A DNA stretch of 64,000 nucleotides from Thermodesulfobacteriota bacterium (lineage in GTDB: Bacteria > Desulfobacterota > BSN033 > UBA1163): contig JAOAHX010000007.1 in assembly GCA_026415035.1 (NCBI GenBank), positions 30,738 to 94,737 on the forward strand, read 5' to 3'. A program made the translations under genes and the position numbers. Each line of letters opens with the position of its first letter. Position 1 is the first letter of the stretch. This document shows, piece by piece, positions 1 through 9,200 of the stretch. The notes under the pieces were generated by a model. The model saw only the letters and a list, made by a program, of their open reading frames with translations. It was not told where the DNA came from and searched no databases.

Positions 1-707
1 TTCAAGGCCATCCTTTTTGCTCCTTCAAGGTCGCCGTTTCCGAGCATGGGGATCCCGCAGCATCCCTGGGCCGGCAGGACGACCTCGAAGCCATTGGCCT
101 CCAGGACCTCCACGGTCGCCCTGCCCACATCCACCTCGTTGGTGTTGATGAAACAGCCATAGAAATAGGCGATTTTTTCCCCCTCGCAGGGCGACCGTTT
201 CCTAAACCATTGCCTGAAGGTCGGGGATTGGAAGAAGGGAAGTTCTCTCCGGCGATCGATTCCCAAGAGGAGATGGAGGGTTCTTCTGACGATGCCGCTC
301 CTCCAAAGCGGGTTGAGAACCCGGGAGAGCCTGGAACCCATCTCGCCAAAGAGGTAAGTATGGGAGAGAAGCCAATCCCTGAGAGGCCTTCCTCTCTCGT
401 CGAGATGTTTGGCCCTGGCTATCAGGTTCATTTCGGAGATGGGGACCCCTGAAGGGCAGGCGAGATCGCAGAGGTGACAGCCGATGCAGAGGTCGGTCCA
501 TTCGCCTCCCGGATATGTTGAGGTTATTCGGAATCGCTCGGCCCCAGGTCCTGCCTGCTTCGGCCCCGGAAAGAAGGGGGTCACCCTCGAGACCGGGCAG
601 ACCGCCATGCAGGTGGCACAACGAATGCAGGCATCCGCTCCTCTCTTCGCTGAAAGGGCCCTTGTGGAATGTTCGGTCTTCGATCTGGAATGCTCATGGG
701 AAGGCAT
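1..707 (-). CDS. glpC: Anaerobic glycerol-3-phosphate dehydrogenase subunit C (3' end outside window)
   Basis: GlpC is the iron-sulfur subunit that anchors GlpAB to the membrane and passes electrons from glycerol-3-phosphate to the quinone pool. About 235 codons are visible. Two ferredoxin-type clusters are readable, CIRCATCMAVCP and CIGCHLCDLACP, followed by a Cys-rich segment containing YFYGCF and GCCGIP. The second Cys-rich repeat of the family lies beyond base 1. The ATG at 707 gives a 14-base overlap with the end of glpB, which implies translational coupling. The gene runs off the window, so its C-terminus is unknown. The identification is secure from the two 4Fe-4S motifs and the gene order A-B-C. 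Confidence 0.9.
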   Translation of the reverse strand, partial: MPSHEHSRSKTEHSTRALSAKRGADACIRCATCMAVCPVSRVTPFFPGPKQAGPGAERFRITSTYPGGEWTDLCIGCHLCDLACPSGVPISEMNLIARAKHLDERGRPLRDWLLSHTYLFGEMGSRLSRVLNPLWRSGIVRRTLHLLLGIDRRRELPFFQSPTFRQWFRKRSPCEGEKIAYFYGCFINTNEVDVGRATVEVLEANGFEVVLPAQGCCGIPMLGNGDLEGAKRMAL

Positions 708-1908
708 ACTTCGCTGCCCAATACCCTGTGACGATTTCAATCCCCTCTCTCGATTTTTCTTTAAGGAAATGATGGCCGGCAAGGAGGGTGCCAGCGATCC
801 GGACGTTTTCAAGGACGATGTTTCCCCTCTCATCCAAGGGGCGAAAAGAGGCATCGGTTGAGATTCCCATCCGGTGAATCGGATGATCGTCGAAGAAGGA
901 GGCCCCAAACCAATCCCTTGGGGAAAGAAAGGGGAAAACAGGGAGATGGAAGAGGGGTTCCCATACGCGATCTCGATCGGCCATCAACCCACCCCCCATA
1001 AAACGGCCCGTGGCAACGATATATTGTTCTGCCGTATCCAACCGGGTCACCGGAGGATGGCCGATTTCGATGCCTTCGCAACGTTTTCCTTTCAGGGTGG
1101 CCTTCGAAACCCAATGGCCCTGGAGAAAGGTCGCTCCCCGACGGATCAGCCACTCCTTGAAACGACCGAAGATTCTCAATCCGGGGATGGAGGGAGGGAG
1201 GATGGGAATCTCGAAGACGGCCACCCCGAGCCTCTTCTCGAGATCCCTTCTCGCCCTCATCGGATCGCGAATCCCCAAGACCGCGGGAAGCCCGACCATT
1301 TCCTCTCCCTTCAGCACGGCCTTTATTTCTCCGGCGACGAATTCCCGGAAGGGGGGCTGTTCCATCCACCTGGCCAGGGCAAGGGCCGAGACTTCGGTTC
1401 CGAAATCTCCCGGAAGGGGAAGAGTCGTTTGGCGGGACCCGTAGAGGTCAGCGAGGCGCCGGGGATGAAAATCTCTTAATCCTTTAAACCCTACGATGAG
1501 CGTCCTCTTCTCTCTGAGATGGATTCCCCTCATCAGGGTCGATGGGACGAGGTAGGTGGGCCTAAACGTTCCGGCCCCGGTAGGGATCAGGCTGTTCCTT
1601 CCGTCTCTCGCTTCAAAGGTGTAGGGCGGAGGAAAGAGGACCCCGAAGGAGGAGAGGGCCTCCTCGATCTTTTCCACCCCCACCCGGGCATAAGGGTGTT
1701 CAGGATGGTCATGGACCCAACCGTTCAGGGCTTCTCTCATCTTGCCTCCTTCCAGGGGGGTGCCGAGGAGGTCGATCGTATTGGAGAAGAGGGTGAGGCC
1801 GCCCATCCCTTTTCCCACGACCAAAACCTTCCTGCCTGCCTCGACGGCCGTTTTTGCCGCCATCAGTCCCGAAAGCCCCATCCCGATGACGATGAGATCG
1901 TAATGCAT
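694..1908 (-). CDS. glpB: Anaerobic glycerol-3-phosphate dehydrogenase subunit B
   Basis: GlpB is the FAD-binding flavoprotein subunit of the anaerobic GlpABC complex, which oxidises sn-glycerol-3-phosphate to dihydroxyacetone phosphate. The 404-residue product opens with a dinucleotide-binding fold, VIGMGLSGLMAAKTAVEAG, and has the family signature GMGGLTLFSNTIDLLG just after it. A second glycine-rich FAD stretch (ATGRFMGGG) lies in the C-terminal half. Length is near the usual 400-420 residues. It sits 60 bases after glpA and overlaps glpC. No clear Shine-Dalgarno is visible before the ATG, so translation may depend on coupling or on a weak site. Confidence 0.9.
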   Translation of the reverse strand: MHYDLIVIGMGLSGLMAAKTAVEAGRKVLVVGKGMGGLTLFSNTIDLLGTPLEGGKMREALNGWVHDHPEHPYARVGVEKIEEALSSFGVLFPPPYTFEARDGRNSLIPTGAGTFRPTYLVPSTLMRGIHLREKRTLIVGFKGLRDFHPRRLADLYGSRQTTLPLPGDFGTEVSALALARWMEQPPFREFVAGEIKAVLKGEEMVGLPAVLGIRDPMRARRDLEKRLGVAVFEIPILPPSIPGLRIFGRFKEWLIRRGATFLQGHWVSKATLKGKRCEGIEIGHPPVTRLDTAEQYIVATGRFMGGGLMADRDRVWEPLFHLPVFPFLSPRDWFGASFFDDHPIHRMGISTDASFRPLDERGNIVLENVRIAGTLLAGHHFLKEKSREGIEIVTGYWAAKYAFP

Positions 1909-1968
1909 AGGCCCGACCAGGATCAGAAATCGGAATCTCGAAGTTGGAAAGGAAAATTACCCAATGCC

Positions 1969-3477
1969 TTAAAGGTTGAAGATTCCCTTGTAGATCCCCT
2001 CGATCAATTCCTCTTCTTTTAAGGCCGCTCCCCAGAGGATCGGCCGGATTCCTCTCCACCTCTCCTCGAGAAACCCTTTCAATATCCCGATGGAATCTCC
2101 ATCGATCTTTCCCCTCTCGTGCAAAAGGCCCAAGAGTCGATAGACACAGAAGGCGCCCTGGCACGTCCCCTTGGCGAGCCGCGTCCGGTGGAGGATGTCC
2201 TGGAGGTTCTTCAGCTCTCTCTCCATGACCGCTTCTTCGATTTCGCCCTGAGAGACGAGCTCGCAATCGCAGAGGATTTCTCCGTGGCCAAGGGTTTTGA
2301 GCCGTTCGGCAAGGCCCGAAATTTTGAAAGCCTTCGGCAGGGGTTTCAGATGGGTGGTGCACGAGGCCGAAACCCCCATCTTCTGACAGATCAGGTCAGA
2401 GGTCTTTTCAGCCATCATTCGGTAGGTGGCGAGTTTTCCTCCCGTGATGGTGATCAAATTTTGGAGGCCGTCCCTCTCCCCATGATCGAGGAGGACGAAG
2501 CCCCTGCTAAGGGCACGGTCATCGCCCCTTTCTTCGGAGCGAAAGAGGGGTCGAATGCCGGCATAGGCGCGGAGGAATCGTGCCTCTTCTATGGCCGGGA
2601 TCATCCTCGATGTCTCCCGGATCAGATGGGAGACCTCGGAGGGGGTGACCTCGAAATTCTCGGGATCTTCGACGCGCACCGATGTGGTCCCAAGAATGGA
2701 GACGGTATGGTTGGGGACGATGATATCCCCATCCGATGGAGGCCGACAGCGATTGATCACCCGGCGCGAAAGCCTCTGGTTCGTGATGAGCATCGACCCT
2801 TTTGAAAGGGCCATGGGAAGACGGAGGTTTAACCGTCTCAGAAAACCCTCCGCCCAGGCCCCGGTGGCATTGATGAGGAAGGAGGTTTCGATCTGATGCT
2901 CTTCACCGCTGAGAAGGTCTCGGAGGATGGCCCTCCGCACCCGATCCCCCTCCACGTGGAGGCGGGTCACCTCGGTGTGGAGGAGGGCCTTGGCGCCGTG
3001 GTCCTCCGCATCCCTCACGTTGGAGAGGACGAGTTCGAAGGGGTCGATCGCGGCGTCGGGAACCTCAACGGCGCTGAGAATCGCGGGGTTGAGTTCCGGT
3101 TCGAGGCCCAGGGCTTCGTCCCTGGATAGAAGGCGCGCGGGGAGGCCAAGCGCATCACAGGCCGCTAAAAATCGCCCTCGGAAATCGAGGCCGTCTTCGG
3201 GAAGGGTGACGAAGAGGCCCCCGGTCTCTTCGATGCAGTGGGAGGCGATCTTTTTAAGGATCTTGTTCTCGGAGAGACATTCCCGGGCCGCCTCTGGGTC
3301 GGAGACCGCATATCTCGCCCCGCTATGAAGTAGACCGTGATTTCTTCCGGAAGCCCCGGAGAGGAGATCTCCCTTTTCCACAAGGAGGCAGGGGATGCCT
3401 CTCAAGGATAAATCCCTCAAAATGCCTGCCCCTGTGGCGCCTCCTCCGACGATCAATACCTCGGTCGTAAACTTCAT
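1969..3477 (-). CDS. glpA: Anaerobic glycerol-3-phosphate dehydrogenase subunit A
   Basis: GlpA is the catalytic FAD subunit. The product (502 residues from the ATG at 3477) has an N-terminal FAD site, VLIVGGGATGAGILRDLSLRG, the family motif SGASGRNHGLLHSGARYAV near residue 42, and a C-terminal BFD-like [2Fe-2S] domain with paired cysteines (CDC, then CQGAFC). A GTG six bases upstream could also start the frame, but it lies on the Shine-Dalgarno GAGG that is spaced five bases from the ATG, so I prefer the ATG. It is the first gene of glpABC, transcribed leftward and divergent from the kinase at 3658. GlpA rather than aerobic GlpD is supported by the BFD cysteines and by the presence of glpB and glpC. 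Confidence 0.93.
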   Translation of the reverse strand: MKFTTEVLIVGGGATGAGILRDLSLRGIPCLLVEKGDLLSGASGRNHGLLHSGARYAVSDPEAARECLSENKILKKIASHCIEETGGLFVTLPEDGLDFRGRFLAACDALGLPARLLSRDEALGLEPELNPAILSAVEVPDAAIDPFELVLSNVRDAEDHGAKALLHTEVTRLHVEGDRVRRAILRDLLSGEEHQIETSFLINATGAWAEGFLRRLNLRLPMALSKGSMLITNQRLSRRVINRCRPPSDGDIIVPNHTVSILGTTSVRVEDPENFEVTPSEVSHLIRETSRMIPAIEEARFLRAYAGIRPLFRSEERGDDRALSRGFVLLDHGERDGLQNLITITGGKLATYRMMAEKTSDLICQKMGVSASCTTHLKPLPKAFKISGLAERLKTLGHGEILCDCELVSQGEIEEAVMERELKNLQDILHRTRLAKGTCQGAFCVYRLLGLLHERGKIDGDSIGILKGFLEERWRGIRPILWGAALKEEELIEGIYKGIFNL

Positions 3478-3599
3478 GTCCACCTCTTAACGAGATTTTC
3501 CATCCCCTGTCAAGGAAGAAGTTCTCATGCCGGCCCGAAAGAAGGAACTTCTCCGGAGGAGGGGCTCGATTTTTCTCCGTCGGTTTTTAAAAGAAGTCC

Positions 3600-3627
3600 T
3601 TGACTTTTTGAGGGGGCTTCATAAAAT
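3600..3627 (+). promoter_or_regulatory. Sigma-70-type promoter for the PAS histidine kinase
   Basis: TTGACT (-35) and TAAAAT (-10) are separated by 16 bases, and the -10 lies about 30 bases before the ATG at 3658. The same TAAAAT -10 with a 16-base spacer recurs at 5283 and 22269. Confidence 0.6.
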
Positions 3628-3657
3628 TCTTTTATCTGTCTCCGATCCTGGCGAACC

Positions 3658-4785
3658 ATGGCCGAGCTCCTGCAGAACCGACATCCCCTGCTCGATTTGA
3701 TCCATGTCGCCTTCATCCTTACAGACCTCCATGCGAGAATCCTCTATGTGAACCGTTTCGGAGAATCCCTGTTCGGCTATTTGAGGGAGGAGATCGAGGG
3801 GGAGAGGATTCGAATCCTCTTTTTTGACGAGGACCTGAAATACTTCCTACCCAATATCCTCTACCTGGCGATCGACAAGGCGGGTTTCGAGGGAGAGGCC
3901 CTTCTCAGGCAGAAAGATGGCAGGGGGGTCTTTGTCTACCTCAGGGTCCAGGCCTTTCAAGAAGGTGGGGAGAAGTTTCTGGCCTTCTCGTTCCAAGAGA
4001 TTCAAAGGTTGAAGAGCCTGGAAAGGGAGAGGCTGGAGATGAGGCAGCAAGCAAACCTCGGATCGATGGTGGAGGAGATCGCTCATCAGATCAGGAATCC
4101 CGTGACCGTGATCGCGGGTTATATCCGGCGCCTTCGCAAAGCCTCCCTCACCACCGATCGGGTGGAGGCCTATCTACGGAGAGTCCTCAAGGAGACGGAA
4201 CGGCTGGAGGAGATGATCCGGCGGGTGGAAGAGTTGATCAAGATGCCCCGGCCGGTCTTCCGAAGGGAGAAGGTCCTGGAGGTCGTCGAGGGGATCGTTC
4301 AGACCCTCTCGGAAGAGGCCAAAGCCAGGGGAATCTCTTTTAGGCTGGAAGAGGGTTCCCTCGGAAAAGAGGAAAGCTTCTTTGTGGATCGAGCGCTGCT
4401 GGCTCGGACCCTTTCCCACCTGATCGAAAACAGTCTCGAATCCCTCAAAAGGATTCAGGCCAAAGGGATTCGAAAGGTGATTAAGGTCTCCCTCTCCTGT
4501 GATGAGGAGACCGTTGAGATCACCGTTTCGGATCGGGGCGAGGGGATTGCCAAAAAGAACCTCCCGCGGATCTTCGAACCCTTCTTCTCTACCCGGCCCG
4601 AGCGGGTGGGATTGGGGCTCACCTTTGTCAAGAAGGCGGTAGAAGACCACGGTGGCACGGTCCGGGTCGAAAGCCGTCTCCACCGAGGTACGACGGTCAA
4701 GCTTACCTTTCCGAAAGACCGTCGGCGTCCTATCCGAAGAGGTTGGATTTCTTCGGAGGCCCAGGGGGCAGCCGCCTCCACTTGA
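3658..4785 (+). CDS. PAS-domain sensor histidine kinase
   Basis: This is a soluble sensor kinase of 375 residues. Residues 10-115 form a PAS domain (ILTDLHARILYVNRFGESLF). HisKA follows with the phospho-accepting His143 in EEIAHQIRNPV. The ATP-binding domain shows the N box (HLIENSLESL), G1 (DRGEGI), F box (FEPFF) and G2 (GLGLTFV). No membrane segment is visible, so it probably senses a cytoplasmic signal, much as NtrB-like kinases do. No response regulator gene adjoins it, making it an orphan kinase. It has its own promoter and is followed at 47 bases by the thioesterase gene. The signal and partner regulator cannot be told from the sequence. Confidence 0.88.
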   Translation: MAELLQNRHPLLDLIHVAFILTDLHARILYVNRFGESLFGYLREEIEGERIRILFFDEDLKYFLPNILYLAIDKAGFEGEALLRQKDGRGVFVYLRVQAFQEGGEKFLAFSFQEIQRLKSLERERLEMRQQANLGSMVEEIAHQIRNPVTVIAGYIRRLRKASLTTDRVEAYLRRVLKETERLEEMIRRVEELIKMPRPVFRREKVLEVVEGIVQTLSEEAKARGISFRLEEGSLGKEESFFVDRALLARTLSHLIENSLESLKRIQAKGIRKVIKVSLSCDEETVEITVSDRGEGIAKKNLPRIFEPFFSTRPERVGLGLTFVKKAVEDHGGTVRVESRLHRGTTVKLTFPKDRRRPIRRGWISSEAQGAAAST

Positions 4786-4831
4786 GCCAGCGGGTTAGAG
4801 GGCATTCTCTTTTTCAGGGGGGAGACTCTCG

Positions 4832-5266
4832 ATGGATTTCAGGACCAAAAAGGCCTTTTTCGACGAGGTGAAGCGGGAACCCCTTGCCAAGAAACTTGGC
4901 ATGAGGTTGGTGGATGTCGACGAGGGCTATGCAAGGGTGGAGGTGAGGTTCACTCCGGATTTGGAGAACCTCTTCGGCATGGCCCATGGAGGCGCGATCT
5001 TTGCCCTGATCGATGAGGCCTTTGAGATTGCCTCCAATTCCCATGGAACATTGGCGGTGGCCTTGAGCATGAGCGTCACCTACCTCTCTTCGCCGACCCC
5101 GGAGAGCCTGTTGATGGCGGAGGCGAAAGAGGTTCATCAAACTCAAAAGACGTCCCTTTACGAGATCAAAGTGTTTGACGAAAAAAACAGGCTCATCGCT
5201 TCCTGCCAAGCCCTTGCCTATAAGAAGGGCATCCCCCATCCCTTCCTGAAATCGGAAAACGAATAG
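4832..5266 (+). CDS. PaaI-family hotdog-fold thioesterase
   Basis: The product (144 residues) is a single hotdog domain of the PaaI/YbgC-like acyl-CoA thioesterase type, expected to hydrolyse an acyl- or aryl-CoA. The hallmark NLFGMAHGGAIFALIDEAFE, with the HGG loop and the acidic residue on the central helix, is at residues 47-66. Length fits the family. The start has a GGGGGAG Shine-Dalgarno seven bases upstream. It follows the kinase at 47 bases and may be cotranscribed. The substrate cannot be inferred; no phenylacetate or fatty-acid genes are near. Confidence 0.82.
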   Translation: MDFRTKKAFFDEVKREPLAKKLGMRLVDVDEGYARVEVRFTPDLENLFGMAHGGAIFALIDEAFEIASNSHGTLAVALSMSVTYLSSPTPESLLMAEAKEVHQTQKTSLYEIKVFDEKNRLIASCQALAYKKGIPHPFLKSENE

Positions 5267-5282
5267 AACCCCTTTCTTTGGG

Positions 5283-5310
5283 TTGACATCTTTCCTGGAC
5301 AGGTTAAAAT
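5283..5310 (+). promoter_or_regulatory. Sigma-70-type promoter for the BFN-family gene
   Basis: TTGACA and TAAAAT are separated by 16 bases, and the -10 lies about 28 bases before the ATG at 5339. Both hexamers are close to consensus. Confidence 0.65.
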
Positions 5311-5338
5311 TGGTCTATCTTCATTAGAGGACCAGACT

Positions 5339-5845
5339 ATGGGGCTTGACCAGGAACTCTTAGAGATGAAGGTGATGGGGATCGTCCTCGATTCGAAGTC
5401 TTCGAACCCTGTTGTTGTCTTGACGGATCTTAACGGCGAAAAGGCCCTGCCCATCTGGATCGGCGTCTTTGAGGCCGAGGCGATTTCGAGAGGCCTCGAA
5501 GATACGATCACCCTCCGTCCTATGACCCACGATCTTCTCAAGCAGATTCTCGATACCCTCCACACCCCTCTCCTCCGGGTGATCATCCACGATCTCAAGG
5601 AGAACACTTATTATGCCCATCTCTATTTCGAGGTCGACGGAAAGGAGAGGGTTGTGGATAGTCGACCGAGCGACGCCATTGCCCTGGCCGTGAGGGTTAA
5701 GGCTCCCATTTATATCACCCGTTCCGTGCTTGAGGCGACGAAGAGTTTGGGCCTCCTGGCTTCCCGTCTCCTCGAGGAACAGGATGAACTGAAGGCCATT
5801 ATCGAAAACATGACGCCCGAGGATTTCGGCAAATATAAGATGTGA
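5339..5845 (+). CDS. Bifunctional nuclease (BFN/DUF151) family protein
   Basis: The 168-residue product matches the BFN/DUF151 family throughout. It begins with a beta-rich segment (MKVMGIVLDSKSSNPVVVL), then LPIWIGVFEAEAI, and carries the diagnostic VDSRPSDAIALAVRVKAPIY near residues 100-120. Members in plants and Thermotoga have been linked to RNase/DNase activity, but the bacterial role is poorly defined, so the name describes the family and not a proven activity. The gene has its own near-consensus promoter and appears monocistronic. A GAGG Shine-Dalgarno lies eight bases before the ATG. Confidence 0.85.
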   Translation: MGLDQELLEMKVMGIVLDSKSSNPVVVLTDLNGEKALPIWIGVFEAEAISRGLEDTITLRPMTHDLLKQILDTLHTPLLRVIIHDLKENTYYAHLYFEVDGKERVVDSRPSDAIALAVRVKAPIYITRSVLEATKSLGLLASRLLEEQDELKAIIENMTPEDFGKYKM

Positions 5846-5995
5846 TATTAACCCCCTCGGCCCTGAGCAAAATCTATCCAGAATCGAAAGCCTGTCAATT
5901 TTGACCCCAGCCTCCCACCCCAACACCCGCGCGTTGAAATAGACTTTCCTTTTTAAATTGTAAAGTTACGGACGAAAAAGCGAGACTTCATTTTT

Positions 5996-6011
5996 TGGCC
6001 TACCTTTTGCA
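5996..6011 (+). promoter_or_regulatory. Candidate sigma-54 promoter for the HTH-hybrid kinase operon
   Basis: TGGCCTACCTTTTGCA fits the -24 GG / -12 GC pattern with the exact sigma-54 spacing, although the A of TGGCA is a C here. The predicted start of transcription is near 6022, about 33 bases before the ATG at 6055. The surrounding 5846-6054 interval is an otherwise featureless AT-rich leader. Confidence 0.5.
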
Positions 6012-6054
6012 ATTAATCAATTGAGGAAAAGTGTGAGAAAGAGGGGGCAAATCG

Positions 6055-6243
6055 ATGTCTTTATCAAATAGGGATCAAGTCCTGACAACCGAGGATGCCA
6101 TTCGATACCTCAAGATCTCCAAACCCACCTTCCTGAAGTACGTCCATACCGGCAGGATCAAGGCCATAAAGGCGGGGAAAGGGTGGAGGGTCCTCCTTTC
6201 GGAGCTGAACCGGTTTTTAAGAGGGGAGGAATATCGAAGATGA
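6055..6243 (+). CDS. Excisionase-type (MerR-like) helix-turn-helix protein
   Basis: This small protein (62 residues) is a complete excisionase-family HTH_17 domain: LTTEDAIRYLKISKPTFLKY is the helix-turn-helix, followed by the wing IKAIKAGKGWRVLLSELNRF. Such domains bind DNA, either as recombination directionality factors or as small transcription regulators. No integrase or attachment site is near, so a regulatory role is more likely. A GAGGGGG Shine-Dalgarno precedes the ATG. The stop codon overlaps the start of the giant hybrid kinase (ATGA), which implies coupled translation and a shared function. Confidence 0.85.
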   Translation: MSLSNRDQVLTTEDAIRYLKISKPTFLKYVHTGRIKAIKAGKGWRVLLSELNRFLRGEEYRR

Positions 6244-9200
6244 AGGCCTTCTGGAAGAGCATCACCTTTAAGTGGATGGCCTTTTCGATCCTCCTGGCCA
6301 CCATCCCCCTTGCCATCGCAGGGACCAAGATCATCCAGTCCTACCAGAGAGATTTGAAGCATTCGATCATCAATCTCCAGAAGGAGAAGGCGACCCGGGT
6401 GGTCGAGAAGACTCGGGGCTACCTCGAAAAGACGAGGGATAAGCTACAGTCCATCTCAAAAGAGGCGCCCTTATTAAGATTGGGCATGTCGCATTACATC
6501 AAGGATTATTTCAAACATTTTCTCTTAACGGAAAAGGATATTATCGAACTTGCCCTTTTGGACGGGGACGGTTTTGAACAGCTTCGGGTTTCGAGACAGA
6601 ACGGGGAGGAAAGGCCTACCCGAAAGGATCTATCCATGAGCCCGGTATTCCAGAGGGCTTCCAAAGGGGAAATTTATTATGGAGGGTTTCATTACACCCC
6701 TGAGGGCAAGCCTTCGCTGATCATCGGGATCCCTCTTCGGGGGTCCCAGGGGGAGCCGGTCTGGGTGGTTAAAGGCAAGGGCCATCTCGAGCCATTAATC
6801 GACCTCCTGAGACAGATGAGGATCGGGGAGAACGGCTCCACCTATGTGGTCGACCATGAAGGTTATCTCATAGCGACCAACCAAGATCAACGGATCCTTT
6901 TGGGACCTTTTGTGGATTGGGTTCTGTCCGGGAAGGAGGGGAGCCTGGAGTTTGAGGATCAAAGAGGTCGAAGATTCCTGGTGTCCTATGAACCCATCCC
7001 TGAATTGAAGTGGGGGGTCATCCTCCATGTGCCCCTGGAAGAGGCCTACCGACCTCTGCAGGAGGTCACCTGGACCGCCCTGAAATGGATAGGGATTGCA
7101 TCCGCCTTCGCCTTTCTCTTCAGCCTCTTTCTCACCCGTCGGTTTACGGCCCCCATCAAATATTTGTCCAGAGAGATGTCCAAGGTCTCCGGGGGCAATC
7201 TGGAGGTCCAGATAAGGCCCTCCACCAATGACGAAATAGGGGAGCTGACTCATAACTTCAACCGGATGATCTTCGCGTTGAGACAATCGCAGGAATCGAT
7301 CCAGGAGGCGAAGAAGATCTACCAGGCCATCTTCGAAAATTCGAAGGACATGATCTATATCACCTCCAAAGAGGGCCGGTTCCTTGATGTCAACCCGGCC
7401 GGGGTCGAGATGTTAGGATACGGTTCCAAAGAAGAGCTGATGGGGGTGGAGGTCCGAGAGATTTACCGGGATCCTGAGGAACGAGGCCGTTTCCAGGAGA
7501 GGATCGCCGAAAAAGGGTTCATCAAAGACTTCGAAGTCCAATTGAAGAGGAAGGACGGAACCCTTCTCGACTGTCTCATTACCGCCACGGTGAGAAGAGG
7601 ACAGGATGGGAGGATCATCGGGTATGAGGGGACGATCAAGGACATCACCGACCGGAAACGGATGGAGGAGGAACTGTTCCGCAGAACCCGAGAGCTTGAA
7701 ACCCTCTATGAACTGAGCAACCTGGTCAACGAGAGCCTGAATTTGGAGCAGATGATGCCCTTAGCCCTCGAACGGGTATTATCCCTTACCGGATTCGAGA
7801 TGGGGACGATTTACCTCCTCAGCGACGATGGGGAATGGCTGGAGTTGAAATACCATCACAATTACCCCCGCCATTTGGCCGAGACGGTGAGAAGGCTCAA
7901 GGTCGGGGAAGGGGTGGCGGGAGCTGCGGTCCAACGGAAAGAGGTGGTCATCTGCCCGATCGAGGAGTATCCCTCCGCACGGATCCTGCCCAGTTTGATT
8001 CAGGAGAAGGTGAAAATGCTTGTGGGAATTCCGCTGATCTCCAAAGGCAACGTCATCGGAGGTTTCTGTCTGACCAGCCGGAAAGCCCACCTTTTCGGAG
8101 AGAGGGAGGTTCGTCTCTTACAGAGCGTAGGAAACCAAATCGGCATGGCCCTCGAGCATGCCCACCTTTTCACCTCCGTCTCCAAAGCGAAGGCCGAATG
8201 GGAGGCCACCTTCGATTCGGTCACCGATATCATCTCCATCAAGGACCGGCAATTCAGGGTCCTTCGGGGAAACCGGGCTTTTTTCAATCGTTATAGAATG
8301 AAGCCGGAGGACGTCGTGGGACGGAAGTGTTACGAGGTCCTCTACCATCGAGACCTCCCCTGCGAGGGCTGTCAGGTGAACGAGACGTTCAAGACCCATA
8401 GGCCGTCTTTTCGGGAATATTGGTCCGAACTTTTGAAAGGGGTCTTCGAGAACTTCACGTTTCCTGTTTTTGACGAGTCCGGGGAAATCGTGGCGGCGAT
8501 CGATATGATGAGGGAGGTCACCGAAAAGAAGAGGCTGGAGAAGGAGAAGGAGGTGATTCACCAGGTTTCCAGAACCTTGGCCTTAAGCCTGGATATCCGG
8601 GAGGTTTTCAAGGCGGTCCACAAGGAATTGAAAGAGGTTCTCGGCAGCGATCGAATGGTGGTGACCCTTTTCGATGAGGACGGAGAGCGTTTCCGGATCT
8701 TCGCCAGGGATGGGGAGAATGAGACGGATGGCCTTCAAGAGGGGAAGGCCTACCCCCTGGAGGGGACCCCTCTACAAAAAGTGGCCGAGACAGGATTCCC
8801 CGTCCTCGTCTCTTGTACCGTGGAAAATGAGGACGGATACTGCCAGCCCCTGGCGAAGGAGGGGGTGGGTTCGATCCTGGTCTATCCCCTCGAGTCTCAG
8901 GGGAGGATCTTCGGAACCCTCACGTTCGGGGCCAGGGACGTCAATCATTTTTCCGAGAGACATCTCACCATCCTCCAGCAGCTCGCCCCCGGATTATCCA
9001 TTTCTGTTCAGAACTCCCTTCTCCTGGAGGCCATCAAGGGTTCCGAAGAGAAATATCGGCGCGTGGTCGAAGGGGCTCTTGATGGCGTGCTGCTCGTGGG
9101 AGAGGATTATCGGATCAGGTTCGTCAACGGAAGGCTTGCCGAAATCCTGGGCTACACCGTGACCGAATTGATGGGCATGGATTTCCGGCGGCTTCTCGAT

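Noticed and set aside
3485-3513. TTGACA-N17-TTAAGA on the minus strand upstream of glpA
   Set aside because: The -10 match is weak, and transcription would begin next to the start codon, removing the good Shine-Dalgarno. The glpA promoter remains unassigned.
6055-6243. Excisionase-like gene as a sign of an integrated mobile element
   Set aside because: No integrase, attachment-site repeat or tRNA lies nearby, and the gene is coupled to a sensor kinase, so a mobile element is not supported.
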